Source: Cylicocyclus nassatus (taxonomy: Eukaryota; Nematoda; Chromadorea; Rhabditida; Strongylidae). Taken from it: a DNA stretch of 64,000 nt. Location: contig CATQJL010000305.1 of the NCBI GenBank assembly GCA_958299035.1, positions 68,478,792 through 68,542,791 of the forward strand, given 5' to 3'. Of this stretch, positions 33,591-45,399 are shown one piece after another (positions within the stretch are counted from its first letter, which is position 1; each line of letters opens with the position of its first letter). The notes under the pieces were generated by a model. That model saw only the letters and a list, made by a program, of their open reading frames with translations. It was not told the DNA's origin and did no database searches. The position numbers and the translations under genes are program-made.

Positions 33591-35490
33591 AAATCTCCTA
33601 TATTCATCATTCCGGAAATTAGAGTTGAAGAGATGATCGTAGCTATATGAAACATCACACAAAAACAACTGAGTCGCACTGATCACGAGCATCATTAGAA
33701 CACAAAAAAATAGCATGCAACGACAAATAACAAATAAACAATTGTAAGCTCAAACTAAGAGCGGGGTGTGCCACTTTCAATTTGAGCTTACAACTGTTTC
33801 TTTTTTGTAGCTCCATCGCAGCCGGCTTGCTCTAGCTTAAATTGGAACTCGTTCACTGAACGACTATGGGGTGAGGACGACTGAAGAATAAAAGATTTGC
33901 GTCTTTAACACCCTCTGCGGGCAACCGCCAAACACATTCTGCTGCATAATTCGAAAGACTACTGAGTGCATTCAGGCCTAGTATAGAGACTTGCGGGAAA
34001 TCTGGTGCCGAATTACCGGCTCTGCAGGGTGCAGTGCTCAGTTGGCCCAGAAACTGGGACCGAGCTTTGGTCCGAACTGGCCACAGGGGCGTGTCATACC
34101 GTACGCCTCCCGCTCTCATTGAGCGGGAAATGGAAGGGTCTGGTACGGTTTTTAGGCATATCTCAATCTTCTACCAGACTCCCGCAGCTTTCCTAAAAAC
34201 GTTGTTGAGCGCACTCGCTCCAGATGTGGTGTTTTACCCGCGTGCAGATTTCCCTTTTATTGTAAGAGCCCTTGATGTTGCAAATCAGACGTTCAGAGTC
34301 TGTTACGAAATGAACTGCCTGCTCAGCACAGCTGCGCAGTCCTTCAGTCAAGTTATAGATCGCTGGATACTCGATTTCTTCTAGTTGTATCTGGATGACG
34401 TTTTCGAGGATGTGTTCATCGTACATACCTTCCTTTAGACTTCGCAATGACAGTATTTTCTTTCTATTTTTTGCGGATTTTTATACGGTAGACGGTGGTC
34501 CGAACCTGTGCAGGACGACGGAATCACTCCAACGTCTACCAACATTCATCTCCTGTTGACAAGTATATAATCGACTGATTTCTGCATGCATTGTTTCATT
34601 TGGTCACTCTCATGTCCAACGACATTGTCCTTTTCTCAAACAAAAAGAGTTTCAATAGAATAAAGGAGTAGCTGCGATGAGTCCGATGAATCTTCTCTAG
34701 CTCATTCCGACTTCGGAGACCAAATTTTCCATTTTCACAGCAAAAAACGCTATTGCACTATAAATGAAAGTTCGGAAATCATGAGAGTCATGATTCCGCG
34801 AAATTCCTAGAATTCTGCGACATCCACGAAAATTGCACACGTTCTTTAAGCGGTAATGTACGTCATGAGGTTTATTTATTGAAATATTAAAAACTCAGTT
34901 GTTGTTCGTAGCTGATGGAGGAACGTGATGCAGAGTGGAGACAGTAGCACTACTTGAGAACATTTTTCATTTAGAGACAAAGGTCAAGCGTTGTCAGCTG
35001 TAAGTGCTCTCTTTTGTGCTTCTAATGACGGCAAAAGAACGAAACAATGTCGTTTTAGTTTACAACAAGAAAAGAAATAAGATCAACGCTTTTTTAAACA
35101 ATTCCGGTTTCAAACAAGTCATAGTTTCCAAACAAAAAGAATTTTGCAAATTGTGGCGTAGCTTCTTGCGTCTAGCTGGTCTGCATGATCCAAGAAGCGT
35201 CGAAGGTTTAGAAAAAAAACTGATAATCAGATGCGAAACATCAGCTACTAGACCATAAGGACTAAGTTATACTAACAAAAAACATTAAGCAGTATAAAAG
35301 AGCAGATATCGCTGCTGCGCTATGGTGGACTTTTTGTTAGAACATGATTAGTGATCTACGTGATTAGACCGTTAACTAACATAAAAGTCTTTGAAGTCAG
35401 TGACATTCTTCTACAAATTAATATTGATCTTGTTTCTGGACAGAACGAGAAGAAGGTTGAAAACACTTCAATAATGAAGGCGAATCATGC
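33591..35490. other. Gene-poor DNA
   Basis: No supported gene. The GC-richer part at 34010-34240 has open frames on both strands but no family signature or exon-like borders. Confidence 0.4.
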
Positions 35491-35495
35491 AAAAG

Positions 35496-36374
35496 TACAG
35501 GGTGTTTGAAAAGTTCGGTCCTTAAGCAATTCAACTGTGAAAGATAACTCGACTTTTGCTATGTGTGTTCGCCAAACCTAGAAACCACTGAATCAACAAA
35601 GAAAAATATTTTTTGCCTCAAGATACCTTAAAAAATTTCGAAGTAGACAATTTTTTCAGCTTCCTTGGAGAGTGCGTTATCTGATTGGTTCTTTTTTTTA
35701 ACCCCGAAAAAGAAAAACAGCTTTTGGTTTTTTTACTACAAATAGTCCTAGAGTTACACTTTCTTCGTATAACAAAAGTTCTTCAGTAGCTTGCTAACGA
35801 AGATTTTTTCATGTGCTGAATCACAGCAGACAGTCGCGGCACCAGTTTGCGTTGAAATTTTTTTAGTTTAAAAAAATCTGGAAGTCTTATTTCAACATGT
35901 ATTTGTATTTGAAAACAAGTACAACTCTTTGACCTTCGTTTTACTTGTTTTCAAAAATTTTGCACGCTTGTGAAGATTTTAAAGATAAAATAAAAAAAAT
36001 TTTGGTGCTGTGCTTTGTTGACGAAAAAATCCTGAAACTCGATCTCTTTATTTCGAGGCACGGTATTTCAAAAACGAATTTACTTTTACGAAAATTAAAA
36101 TCACATTTAAGAAACCTTAAAGAAAGAGCTTTCAGAATGTACACCTAGTTTTCTGTGCATCATGTTTCCTTCTTTGTAACAAGCGTTTCAAGGAAAGTGG
36201 TTTGGAAAGCTATATTAATGTGTCTTAATCTAATTAAAAAAACTAAAGAACCAAAAGGAAAGCTGGTTTCACTGAACTAATGGTTTCTAGGCCTAATGAG
36301 CACAATAGAACAAAAAGTGCGCCGAAATTTGAACTGGAAGTACTTGAGGACACGAACTTTTCAAACACCCTGTA
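35496..36374. mobile_element. Tc1/mariner-like non-autonomous element (TA flanks)
   Basis: Element 35498-36372 (875 bp) with termini CAGGGTGTTTGAAAAGTTCG on both sides in inverted orientation and TA outside (35496-35497 and 36373-36374). The arm match continues further inside (CCTAGAAACCA near 35577 and, inverted, near 36285). The 67-aa frames in the middle occur on both strands over the same AT-rich stretch and are not transposase, so the element depends on another for movement. Confidence 0.8.
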
Positions 36375-36794
36375 TGTGACGAAAAGTGCTTTGAGAGAAG
36401 GAACAGAAAAATTACTGGATTGGTGTAAAATCTCCTTCGCACCATTCTTGAAATCGTAACTTCTTGCTCTCTCGACGGATTTGATAAGCGTATTTTGCTA
36501 GATATAGGACTCGGCACAGGTGACCCACAAGCAAGCTAGATGTCGTTTTTGGGACAAAAAGCGGAGGGGATTTCGTTTTTGTGAGCCGAGGAAAGAAATA
36601 TTAGCGAGGTTTTTCTTTGGCCGATGGTGGTTGGTTGTTGGTTTTTTTTTCGTTTTTTGGAGATTTATTAAGGATTATTATTGAGGATTATGGTCTAGGG
36701 TCAAAGAGGACTTTGTAAAAATTCGCAAAAGTCAAGGGGAACTTTGTTTTTGCATTTTCCACTAGCCAAGTCCTGCACAGCCCTGCCCTGCCAC

Positions 36795-36953
36795 CATTCT
36801 TGACGGAAGGCATTGATGAAGATGAGTCGATAATATGTGGCTACTGCAGATCAGCCACCTCGCCAAATCTCGCCGACGATATGGTCAACTGGATACAGAG
36901 TGACTCCTGTCGCCATGAATACATCCAAACTTGTAGAAGGACGACAATGTAAG
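36795..36953 (+). pseudogene. PHD-finger-like exon remnant
   Basis: The frame ending at a stop at about 36953 reads EDESIICGYCRSATSPNLAD followed by DMVNWIQSDSCRHEYIQTC. The spacing of CxxC, then WIQxDxC, H and the last C resembles a PHD zinc finger (WIQCDxCxxWYHxxC). One zinc-binding cysteine is serine and the usual Trp is Glu, so zinc binding is probably lost. No neighbouring exons were identified. Confidence 0.35.
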
Positions 36954-38940
36954 AACTGCTACGAAGGAATCCTGAACTTGTTGAGTGTGAGGAAAACGTA
37001 TGAGTTACTTTTTTTGTTTTTTTCCTTCTTCTGCGTTTCATTCCTTCCCTTAAACACAACGCTTCTAGAGTCTCCGCATTGCATACTGCGTTTTTTGTTG
37101 AGATTCGTTCAAAGTTCTTTCGCTAAACTCCCAAAATTCGAAGCAAAATGTCTCACTTACTTACAGTGTAACCGTAGAATTTTCCTAAAAAGTCATGTAT
37201 CAATTATGAGCATTCAGATTAGATCTGATTTGGAATCTTGATTCAAATTGCATTAGCATATATACTGTCAGTTTATGTAAACAGTTAAGAACTGTTAACT
37301 TTACTGTCATCAGCCGGATCACATTACAACAGAAATAACATATTCTTTATATTTTGAAAAGTGCAGTGATTTCAAGCGCCGAAAGCAGCGCATAACAAGT
37401 CAAAGAAGCTCAGCCTCTAAGTCTTCTTATGATTGAAAACAACGTACGAGCAAACTTAGTTTGACGAGAATCCCTAAAGCTACAGTAAAAGAGGGAAAGT
37501 ATGCAAAAGAGCGAGGATGGATTTGAGGCTACATTAAAACAAGAGAAAAAGACACTCACTTCTTCGCCTGACACTATCGAATGTAGATATGTCTCTAAAT
37601 TCAGTAACTTTGTAAGGCAGCGATACTGGGTCTTGCGTAGATGCAATCTATGCATGTATGCTCACATGCAGCATCTAGTTTCCACCAAACGTATAAACAG
37701 AGCAGCAAAGTAAGAAGTATCATTAAATAAGAGTAACATAGAAAAATACCAACATGAAATCTGTTGACTCGTATCCCATTTGATGAATATGTCATGACAT
37801 GATTGTCTCGGGATCCTAGAATAACCGCTTAGCACTTTAGCTGTGTTGAAAGAACACACAAAGATTGCTGAATCTTCTTCTAAACCAACGTGTTGATTTT
37901 AACTTTATGCGAACCCTTAAAAATTCAAGAAAATCTGCTAAATTGACTCATACTGTATGCTCACCGTAATTGCGTTGCTAGATTCGAAAAAAGAGTGTAA
38001 TTTTCAAAAGGCGAAAAGTTAGAGGACATCGATTACTCACTCATGATAAGCAAGAATATGAGGTTTTTATTTTTGCAAACAACATTTATGGGGAAGGATT
38101 ACTGAGAATGCACGAACATAGCAACATGAAACTTGCGATTGGTCACAGAGGAAGCCATTGACACATCTAAATGGAGGAGACCTTTTTCCAACAAAAACTT
38201 AGATAATGACTGCTCTTAGTGAAGAGCTGGCAGTTAGCTAATCGTTTTAAGGCGCGCTCTCCGCTCTACTTCAGAAGCAGAGGTTATTTGCAAATGGTAC
38301 GGATGAAACAGTGACGGTGTTTATGAGTTAATCGAGCAGTTCATGCTGGACATGATAAAATAAACAATAATTTGAAGCTAGACCGCAGCTATCAGCAAAG
38401 CCTTGACAATTTCATGCTCATTTATCGGTTTTGATATGAAAATAGAAAGAGTTGAGTGACATAATCTCTTAATAAGCAAAACAGCCGCTTTCCTGTTGAT
38501 CTATGAAGCGACATCCGTTAAGGATCGCTTTCCATATTCCAAAATTTCTTAAAGCGAAAGGATAAAAGCTACTAAAGCGATGTATATGATAGCTTGAGAA
38601 GACTCACTCAATACTATACATAAACTAGAACAAAGAAGAATAGGAAACACCAGTACAAAATCACGTAACACCGAACAAAGCACGCAGTGAATTAAAAACC
38701 GAAAAGATTTGAGAAGCTAATTTATGAAACCACGAGACACAAGAGCGATATCATTTCACGTAAGCAGTGCAATGGACATCAGCATATCAAGGACAGCCCA
38801 TTCCGACTGTGCAAGTTCACCTTCTGAGCAACAATGCATGCTGCTTGGGCACCTTAATATACAAATTACTGCTTTCCTCTCAAATTATCCATTGTAAGGA
38901 ACAGAAAACGCATGAAAGTTCCAACTGATGTTAAAAAAGA
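36954..38940. other. Gene-poor AT-rich DNA
   Basis: Only short frames without family character; I see nothing to annotate. Confidence 0.4.
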
Positions 38941-38945
38941 GTCGC

Positions 38946-39265
38946 TTAACACATTGACGACAGCTTGACACACATGGTGTGTCGAGCAATGACTGCCGCG
39001 TGGGACCGCTTGACACACCATGTGTGTCAAGGTTTGAATTCTGTCAAAATGACTACTATCTTGGGATAAACTCATTCCATGAGCTCTCTTTTGCACTGAA
39101 TCTAGGGATGACCTCTACCTTTTTTGTCAGCCTTTCAGGTCTACTGTAGGTGTACTGTAGATGGCACTATGCGTAATTATAGTTCACAACTGTGGGCTGG
39201 TTCGTAAAAGAGCTTGGTCCCAGACGGCAGGCAACTAAAAATCTGCATGGTCGTCAATGTGTTAA
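38946..39265. mobile_element. piggyBac-like MITE, copy 1 (TTAA flanks)
   Basis: Element 38950-39261 (312 bp) starts CACATTGACGAC and ends GTCGTCAATGTG, a perfect 12-bp inverted repeat. TTAA is outside both ends (38946-38949 and 39262-39265), the piggyBac target. Near the left end is a large inner hairpin, TTGACACACATGGTGTGTC with GACACACCATGTGTGTCAA. Non-coding. A second copy is at 58285-58584. Confidence 0.8.
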
Positions 39266-39880
39266 ACAATCAGTGAGCTCATTCCCTCACTTTGTCGCAC
39301 ATGGCATATCCCAACAGGAAACGCGCCCTATTTTTTTTTGAAGACTGCAAGCGGTATGTTATTTTGAGCATTTAATTTCTTCTATTATCCAATCGCAAAA
39401 GTACCTCAAAACATGACTACATTTTGAGTTACTGTAGCTCGACTCTGCGTCTCTGCTCACCGCGAAGGAGTGCAGGGGTACAGCTCGTCCACATGCTTGC
39501 ACGAGGCCCTCAGAAGAGGGCTTTTGGGGGATTCGTGCGGTTCCAACACTACACAGTGTCAGACAGGGCCCGACATAATGTAATATGTGGAAATCTCAGC
39601 ACCAATTTTTGGTAAGACACTGCTTTCAAGAATGCAAAGTCTCCGTTTTTTTAATTGGTCAGGAAAAAAGTAGTCTACCGTGATTTCGTTTGAGCATTCA
39701 ATGTGATACAATATAGTACTGCTCGCTCAGGCCAGCCAATGGTGTGCAACGGCTGAGAAGTTGAAATTTGTCTTAACATTCAATCAAGCTTATCAAAACT
39801 ACCTGAGGCTGTTCGGCACACGAACAGAACTGGGTTTCGCCGATGAATGCTACGCTTAACATTGGATCTGTCGCAGCACG
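39266..39880. other. No gene seen
   Basis: A GC-richer stretch at 39430-39560 has a 63-aa open frame with no recognisable features. The rest is AT-rich. Confidence 0.4.
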
Positions 39881-42335
39881 ACGTTAGAAAGTTGCGGATC
39901 TCCCCAGAAGACGCAAAGGACATCGCTTGTCAACAAGAAACCAAGAGGGAAGGAGAAAAGGCACGAGACATCGGCGGTAGGTTTCAAGCTTCTGTATAAG
40001 AAACAAGCAGTTGCAAGAATGATGTCGCAAACTTGTGGTCTCTGAAGCACTGAGAGATAGAACAACTGCCGTAGATCGGATAAACGACAGTCTGATGAGT
40101 ACAGGAGTAGATAAATAAAGGAAAGAAGAAGCTTCAAGTAGTAGCGGCATGTGCATCACAAGCACGAACTGAGAAAGAGGATCTCTGGCAGAAGCTCAAC
40201 GATAACATAAACGCAACACCACATGAAGAGATGCTACTCATTGAAACAGTGGCCTTCAGAAGTGTCATGGAAATAATGAATACGGCATACGTAAGGAAGG
40301 CGAATCCTGAACTTTGCCCCGCTCACAATTCGGCATCAGCGAACACTACTTCATCAAGAAGACCAACCACTTCATCACGTATTCTAGTGGAGATCGTAGT
40401 TCGCGAACAGACTTCTAGGCAGTACGACAGAATGAGTTCAAGTACGTGAAAGATAATATAGTTATTCCCGGCGAAGACTGCGTACCACATCACAGGCCGC
40501 TGCTTCTAGACTTGAACATCCCCACTGAAGAAGAAAAAGGGCAATGACGGCGGATAATAAGCACATCAAAGGGTGGAAGCTCAAGAACAACCTTCATGCC
40601 AAAGCAGCAATGGAGTCAGCCCTGCCAACGATGGAAGAAGAACCAGAACATTCGTGGACGCTTTATAAGAACATCGACATCAAATGGCAAGCAACCTACT
40701 AGACCGCACTAAACCACAAAGGCCGAAGCTTGAAAAGGAACGAAGTACAAGAAGACGGTGCTTAAGGTATGGCGGAAGTCAGGAGGAGAAGATGCGAATC
40801 AAAAATATCTAAATGCGAAGCGTGCAGCAAAGAAGAGCAGAGAAGAAAAAGTGTACATGGAGATCTACAAGAAGCTGCACACCCGCGAAGGTGAGAGAGA
40901 GAGAAATATATACCGGATCACCAAATGAAGAGCGAAAGCCATTCAAGACATGGAATCACTACCACAATATCAAGGACGTTTATGGAAGAATACATGAGAA
41001 GATCCGAAGAGATAAGCGTACGATGGCGAACACACTTAGAAGCAACGGCATCTACAAGCTACGATAAATCATCCAAAGTAGTAGTTGGACCTGTACAAGA
41101 ACCGGTAGCGAAGACCACAAAAAGAAGTTCGCTTTAGCGTCGACGAAGAAACAACAGGCTCAAGCAACATCCTCAACGAGTTCTAAAAAGAGTGCGGCCG
41201 AGCTGGAGTCGAGTGGTTAGCAGTACTTTTCAGCCGAATAGTAGGATGCAAGAAGACGCCATTGGTACAAGACGCAACGGTCCCAGTCTAAAAGAACAAG
41301 GGAGATATAGCAGAATGTTCTACATATCGACCTATACGTCTCATGAGCCATCCATAAAATGTAAAGTCAACTACACGTCGCGTTTCTAGACCTCCAGAAG
41401 GCGTTCGACAAGGACCACACGGGATAATGTAGTGAACACTGCGTAGACAGTAGAATTCATGATACACGTTGGCTTACATCAGCGTTCTGTACTCTCACCG
41501 CTCCTGTTCATCTCCGTGCTGGGTGCAATAGTCAAAGACCTCATATGACAACCACCATTGACAACTACCACTTATGTATGCGGACGATGTGGTAATAATA
41601 GCGAGAAGCAGGCAGGAGCCTCAGACAGATGTGCAGAAGTGGCAAGATAAGCCGGAGCTGCATGGATTGAAACTGATACGGACAAAGAAGGAATACATGG
41701 AGATAGGAGTGCAGACACCCGGTACCATCCAGATTGAAGGTACGCAAATCAACAAGACCGCCCTTTGGTGATAGCCTGCACGACGAGATAACCAGTAGAG
41801 TGAGTCCAGTTTGGCTGAAATGGAAAAGCATGACAGGAATCCTATGTGACAAACGAATACCGAGATCAAGTCGCTGATATACCACAGTCATCCGATTAAC
41901 GACGCTGTATGGAACCGAATGCTGACCGTGCACCTGCAGTGAGGAGAGAATGGTTGGCGTAATGGAGACGCGGATGCTAAGTTGGACCATAGGAGTTACC
42001 ATACTAGACCATATCACAAACAACACAGTACGAAACATGATGAAGGCGCGCGAGTGGTACGAAGATGCAAGAAAGACGCCACGGATGGTAGGACACGTGA
42101 GCCGACGAGGTCAAGATCATGTAACTAGATTAGGCATGTGGTTAATGTAGGAAAGAGGCCAAGAGGAAGACCCAAGATGCAAGGCTAGTGAGAGTCAAGG
42201 CGGATATGAGAGAACTTGAGATAAATGAGCAGCAAGCCTCAAACCGAGAAGAGTGAAGAGAACTTACGAAAGCAGAAGATTTTGCATGACAGGTAATAAC
42301 GCAAGGATAAAAAGATTGGGACTCACCCGGCTATC
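39880..42335 (+). pseudogene. RTE-type LINE, heavily frameshifted
   Basis: Fragments in all three forward frames give, in order, an endonuclease part (QETKREGEKARDIGG at 39940; later FIKKTNHFITYSSGDRSS near 40350; VIPGEDCVPHHRPLLLDL), a linker (YLNAKRAAKKSREEK), and a reverse transcriptase (STYRPIRLMSH near 41330; FLDLQKAFDKD near 41390; SVLSPLLFISVLGAIV; the YADD active-site box at 41577-41588; LNGLKLIRTKKEYMEI-like sequence). The C-terminal part has RPRGRPKMQ (42155) and INEQQASN. This order and these motifs match the RTE/BovB-like LINEs common in strongylids. Several stops and shifts make it inactive. It is flanked by no obvious target duplication. Confidence 0.8.
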
Positions 42336-44220
42336 ATAATAAATTTTTTTCTTCCTGAGAATCAATTGGCCATCATAGCTCAAATGTAGACGAACAAGGT
42401 GCAGACAGCTTTAATCTTGCGAGTGATGTGTGACGGTGTCGGCTAACCCAGGGCATTTTAAGCTCGGGCGAATTCAGGCTGCCATAGTAAGAATTCGAAG
42501 CGAAACTATGAGGCAAATTATTACTGAAAGTTGAGGAGGATGAACAAAATAACACTAAATTGAATTGATTTATGCCGCACTATTACTGTAAGCACATTCA
42601 ATTGTATATTGGTGCCTGGAAGATGAAAGTGCATTTTTGTGTTGTCATAGATCGCCACCCTCAGTCAGAATCTATAGAAGTTTGATTTTGATTAGATGAT
42701 TTAGACGAATCATGTTAATATTTTATTTTATAGGACTTATGTAAATAATGACTCAAGATTCGAGCCTAGCTCAGAGGTAGTTATCGGTTAATTGGAAATT
42801 TTTACCGCTCTTACATAAATTTCTTTGTACATTCATGCAGGATATCTTACCTCATTCTTGCGCGTTAAGCTCTTACACTGTGACGGATTTGAAGAAAATG
42901 TTGAATATCCACTATTTAACATTTGGCTAAGCAGCTCAGCAGAAGGTGTCTTTTTCGACATGGCTGTTTTAAGTGCATAGGAGTAAAGAGGAATCTGTGT
43001 CTGACTGGCTAAATAGCCTGAGTTCCTCTGGAATAGCCGATACCGTTGCGCATCACTCGCAAGATTCTACATTTACGCTATGATAGCCAATGTGCTTTTC
43101 AAGTACGATGGAAAAGAAATCTTTTGCAGTGTGAGCATTGATTGATTGAAGCACATAATTATGATTGGCAATGACAAACTTGAGTCATCACATTATTCTT
43201 TTGTTGCGACTGCCTTTATTATTGGAAAGTCTCATAATTTTTTACCGTTTTTATTGCAGCCGTCGCCTTTTTATATCTTTTCATCTATCGATGTGGCTTA
43301 AGTAATCATTCAACAGAGCAAAGCAAGCTTTACAAGCTGGCTATCAATAGTGTGCCCAAATCAAATTCAACGTGAATATTTGAGCTGGAATATGATAGCA
43401 GTCTAAAACGAACCTTACGTAAAATATCGTATCTTGGCCTCAAAATATCTTAAAATTTCCCCATATATCCTAGCATATGCTTGCACAACGCACATTCAAA
43501 TGTACACATTCGTATTTTTTCCATGACTAGAAATGGGAAAAAATGAATGGTGTAAAATGACAAACTCCGTCCCCAAAAATTCTGAGCTCCTCTCACACAC
43601 ATGTATAGCTCATACATACAGAAGTACGACCACGTATATATCCCACGTTCAAACATTATCACTTGGCATATTGTGTCAACTATATTTTATGATAAGGGTT
43701 TCCAAGATTGTCAGTGTCTTCCTTTATTATCAGTGCAGCCAATTATCAACGGGTCTACCTTTCGGCGGTAACCTTTTTCAAGACAAACCTTCTTCAATTC
43801 CTAAGATGGATTTTTGAAAATGTTCTGGATCTTGGTTATGAGATAATCTTCCCTTCGTGGATGGCCAAGACTATCTTTTGGAAATTATTTTAATCAGGTG
43901 GCCATCGTTACTGCTCTTTCTCGAATTCTGAATTTTTTAGCTCCAAAAAATGAGGGGGCGTCCTATAAATGTTTAGCAGATCGTGGCTAATAAAAATTCT
44001 CAGTATTTGAATACTTCTGAACAATATTGTTCCATTGCCAAGATAATTGCAAATTAGCTTATTCTTTGTATCTGCTTATCAAAAGATACAATTGTTGTTC
44101 ATTTATATAATCAAGTAACATCTAAAAAATACCATAATTTGCTGCTTGCAAAAAGCATCAAATTATGGCTGCCTTTTATCCATTTGAGCACAATTGTCGT
44201 TCTATAACACTTTTTGAAAA
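42336..44220. other. Gene-poor AT-rich DNA
   Basis: No coding region recognised. A string at 42757-42785 (CCTAGCTCAGAGGTAG) looks like a tRNA A box but no matching B box or acceptor stem follows. Confidence 0.4.
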
Positions 44221-44223
44221 TGT

Positions 44224-44229
44224 TTTATT
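44224..44229 (-). terminator. Polyadenylation signal AATAAA
   Basis: AATAAA on the minus strand, about 115 nt past the stop codon of the secreted-protein gene at 45277-44343. Confidence 0.5.
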
Positions 44230-44342
44230 TATATCTATAGAATAAATATTCAGCATATAATCTCTATCTAAAAATCATTGAGAATCCTAAGAGCTTGTTC
44301 CAGCCGTTGAGATAAACACTGCTGTTATAGTGTTCAGTCACT

Positions 44343-45277
44343 CTACTTCGAAGAAGGAGGATTGTACAATGGGATGATCGTTTCTCCTGTAAGGGATATA
44401 TTGTGCAAAAATATTGAGACAATAAAGTGTATGCATCAATGAATGAATTACTTGATTCAGCACAAGATTGCGCAAATTCTGAGATTGAGCGAATTTTTTC
44501 CACAGTTTTCTTAAGTAAAGGAATTAGAATGATTCGCTCCATTAGGCTCTAGCTCTAATAAGGTTTTTGACAATGAGTTACTTACCGCAAGGTCCTCGGA
44601 CGATATCTGGGACTCCAATTGGAGTAGCCGTTGTAGCGCTGGCACCACTATAATACGTTCCGGGTTGTAAGAACTGGTACTGGCCGCCAATGCCGCCGCC
44701 GCCAATGGGGAAAGGAATGGGCAATGGCATGGGCATTCCTGGTCCTCCTCGTCCCACCCCTCCAACTCCTCTGTTCGGCAAGTGGATGTAAATGTTCGTT
44801 GGACGTCTCGTTGTCGTTTGTACGGGCATATGAACGAAGATGTTTTTGATTTCAGGCACCGAAGGTGCAGGTGCTGGCAAGGGTTGAGGTTGAGGCTGAG
44901 TTTGTGGGCATGGACCTCAAAACATTATATATTTCTCAAATTTTTCTCTTGAAAAAATCAATTTAAAACCTACAACAAGTGTTAAGCACTACTGGTCGAG
45001 CTACGATTGGTTGTTGTACGATTGGCGCAGCAGCTGTCACCATTGGCTGTGGTTGCTGCTGTATGGTGCAACAACAACACGTCTGACTACCTCCGTTACC
45101 TCCGTTTGCCTGAAAACACTACCCGACAAGGTGATCGTGCTAGGAGCATACTCTAGGAAACTTGGCCAATAATCCTCTCACAATTGGAAGAGCGCCATTC
45201 AATCCGTTTCCTAATATTTGGCTCAAAATCGGCTGAATCGCTGTGCAGAGGACTGTTGTGAAGAGGATTGATGTCAT
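44343..45277 (-). CDS. Secreted Cys/Pro/Gly-rich protein, paralog 1
   Basis: Four exons: 45277-45152, 45109-44974, 44915-44586, 44386-44343, with phases 0, 1, 1 and GT/AG borders, giving 211 aa. Exon 1 is a hydrophobic signal-peptide candidate (MTSILFTTVLCTAIQPILSQ). Exon 2 has a CCCC cluster and Gln/Pro-rich sequence. Exon 3 starts CPCPQTQPQPQP, then IKNIFVHMPVQTTT, RPTNIYIHLPNR, a Gly-rich tract and finally TPIGVPDIVRGPC. Exon 4 ends IPLYNPPSSK. The same modules recur in the genes at 49337-47870 and 59975-59410. No known domain is recognised. Extracellular matrix, cuticle or gland secretion would fit the composition, but this is inference. A splice acceptor (ATTATTCAG) 10 nt before ATG suggests trans-splicing. 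Confidence 0.8.
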
Positions 45278-45287
45278 TTTTTACCTC

Positions 45288-45296
45288 CTGAATAAT
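45288..45296 (-). promoter_or_regulatory. Probable trans-splice acceptor of paralog 1
   Basis: Minus-strand ATTATTCAG followed by ten nt (GAGGTAAAAA) and the ATG. No upstream exon with a donor is evident, so spliced-leader addition is the simplest reading. Confidence 0.5.
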
Positions 45297-45399
45297 TTTG
45301 AAATTTTTCGTGAGAAAACTCAAAATCTATTTGGCTCAGATGACCCACTCAAAGCTGATGAAAGATACGTTTATAAGGTGAATATGAATGAATGTCGCT

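Noticed and set aside
33255..33716. 153-aa minus-strand open frame
   Set aside because: It crosses a DNA transposon remnant with a CAGTGGCG end and shows no transposase motif.
35941..36148. 67-aa frames on both strands over the same interval
   Set aside because: They lie in the centre of a non-autonomous TA-flanked element and do not resemble a transposase.
41565..42038. 157-aa minus-strand open frame
   Set aside because: It is the antisense shadow of the decayed RTE reverse transcriptase.
42757..42830. Possible tRNA (A-box-like CCTAGCTCAGAGGTAG)
   Set aside because: No B box, anticodon arm or acceptor stem can be formed from the following sequence.
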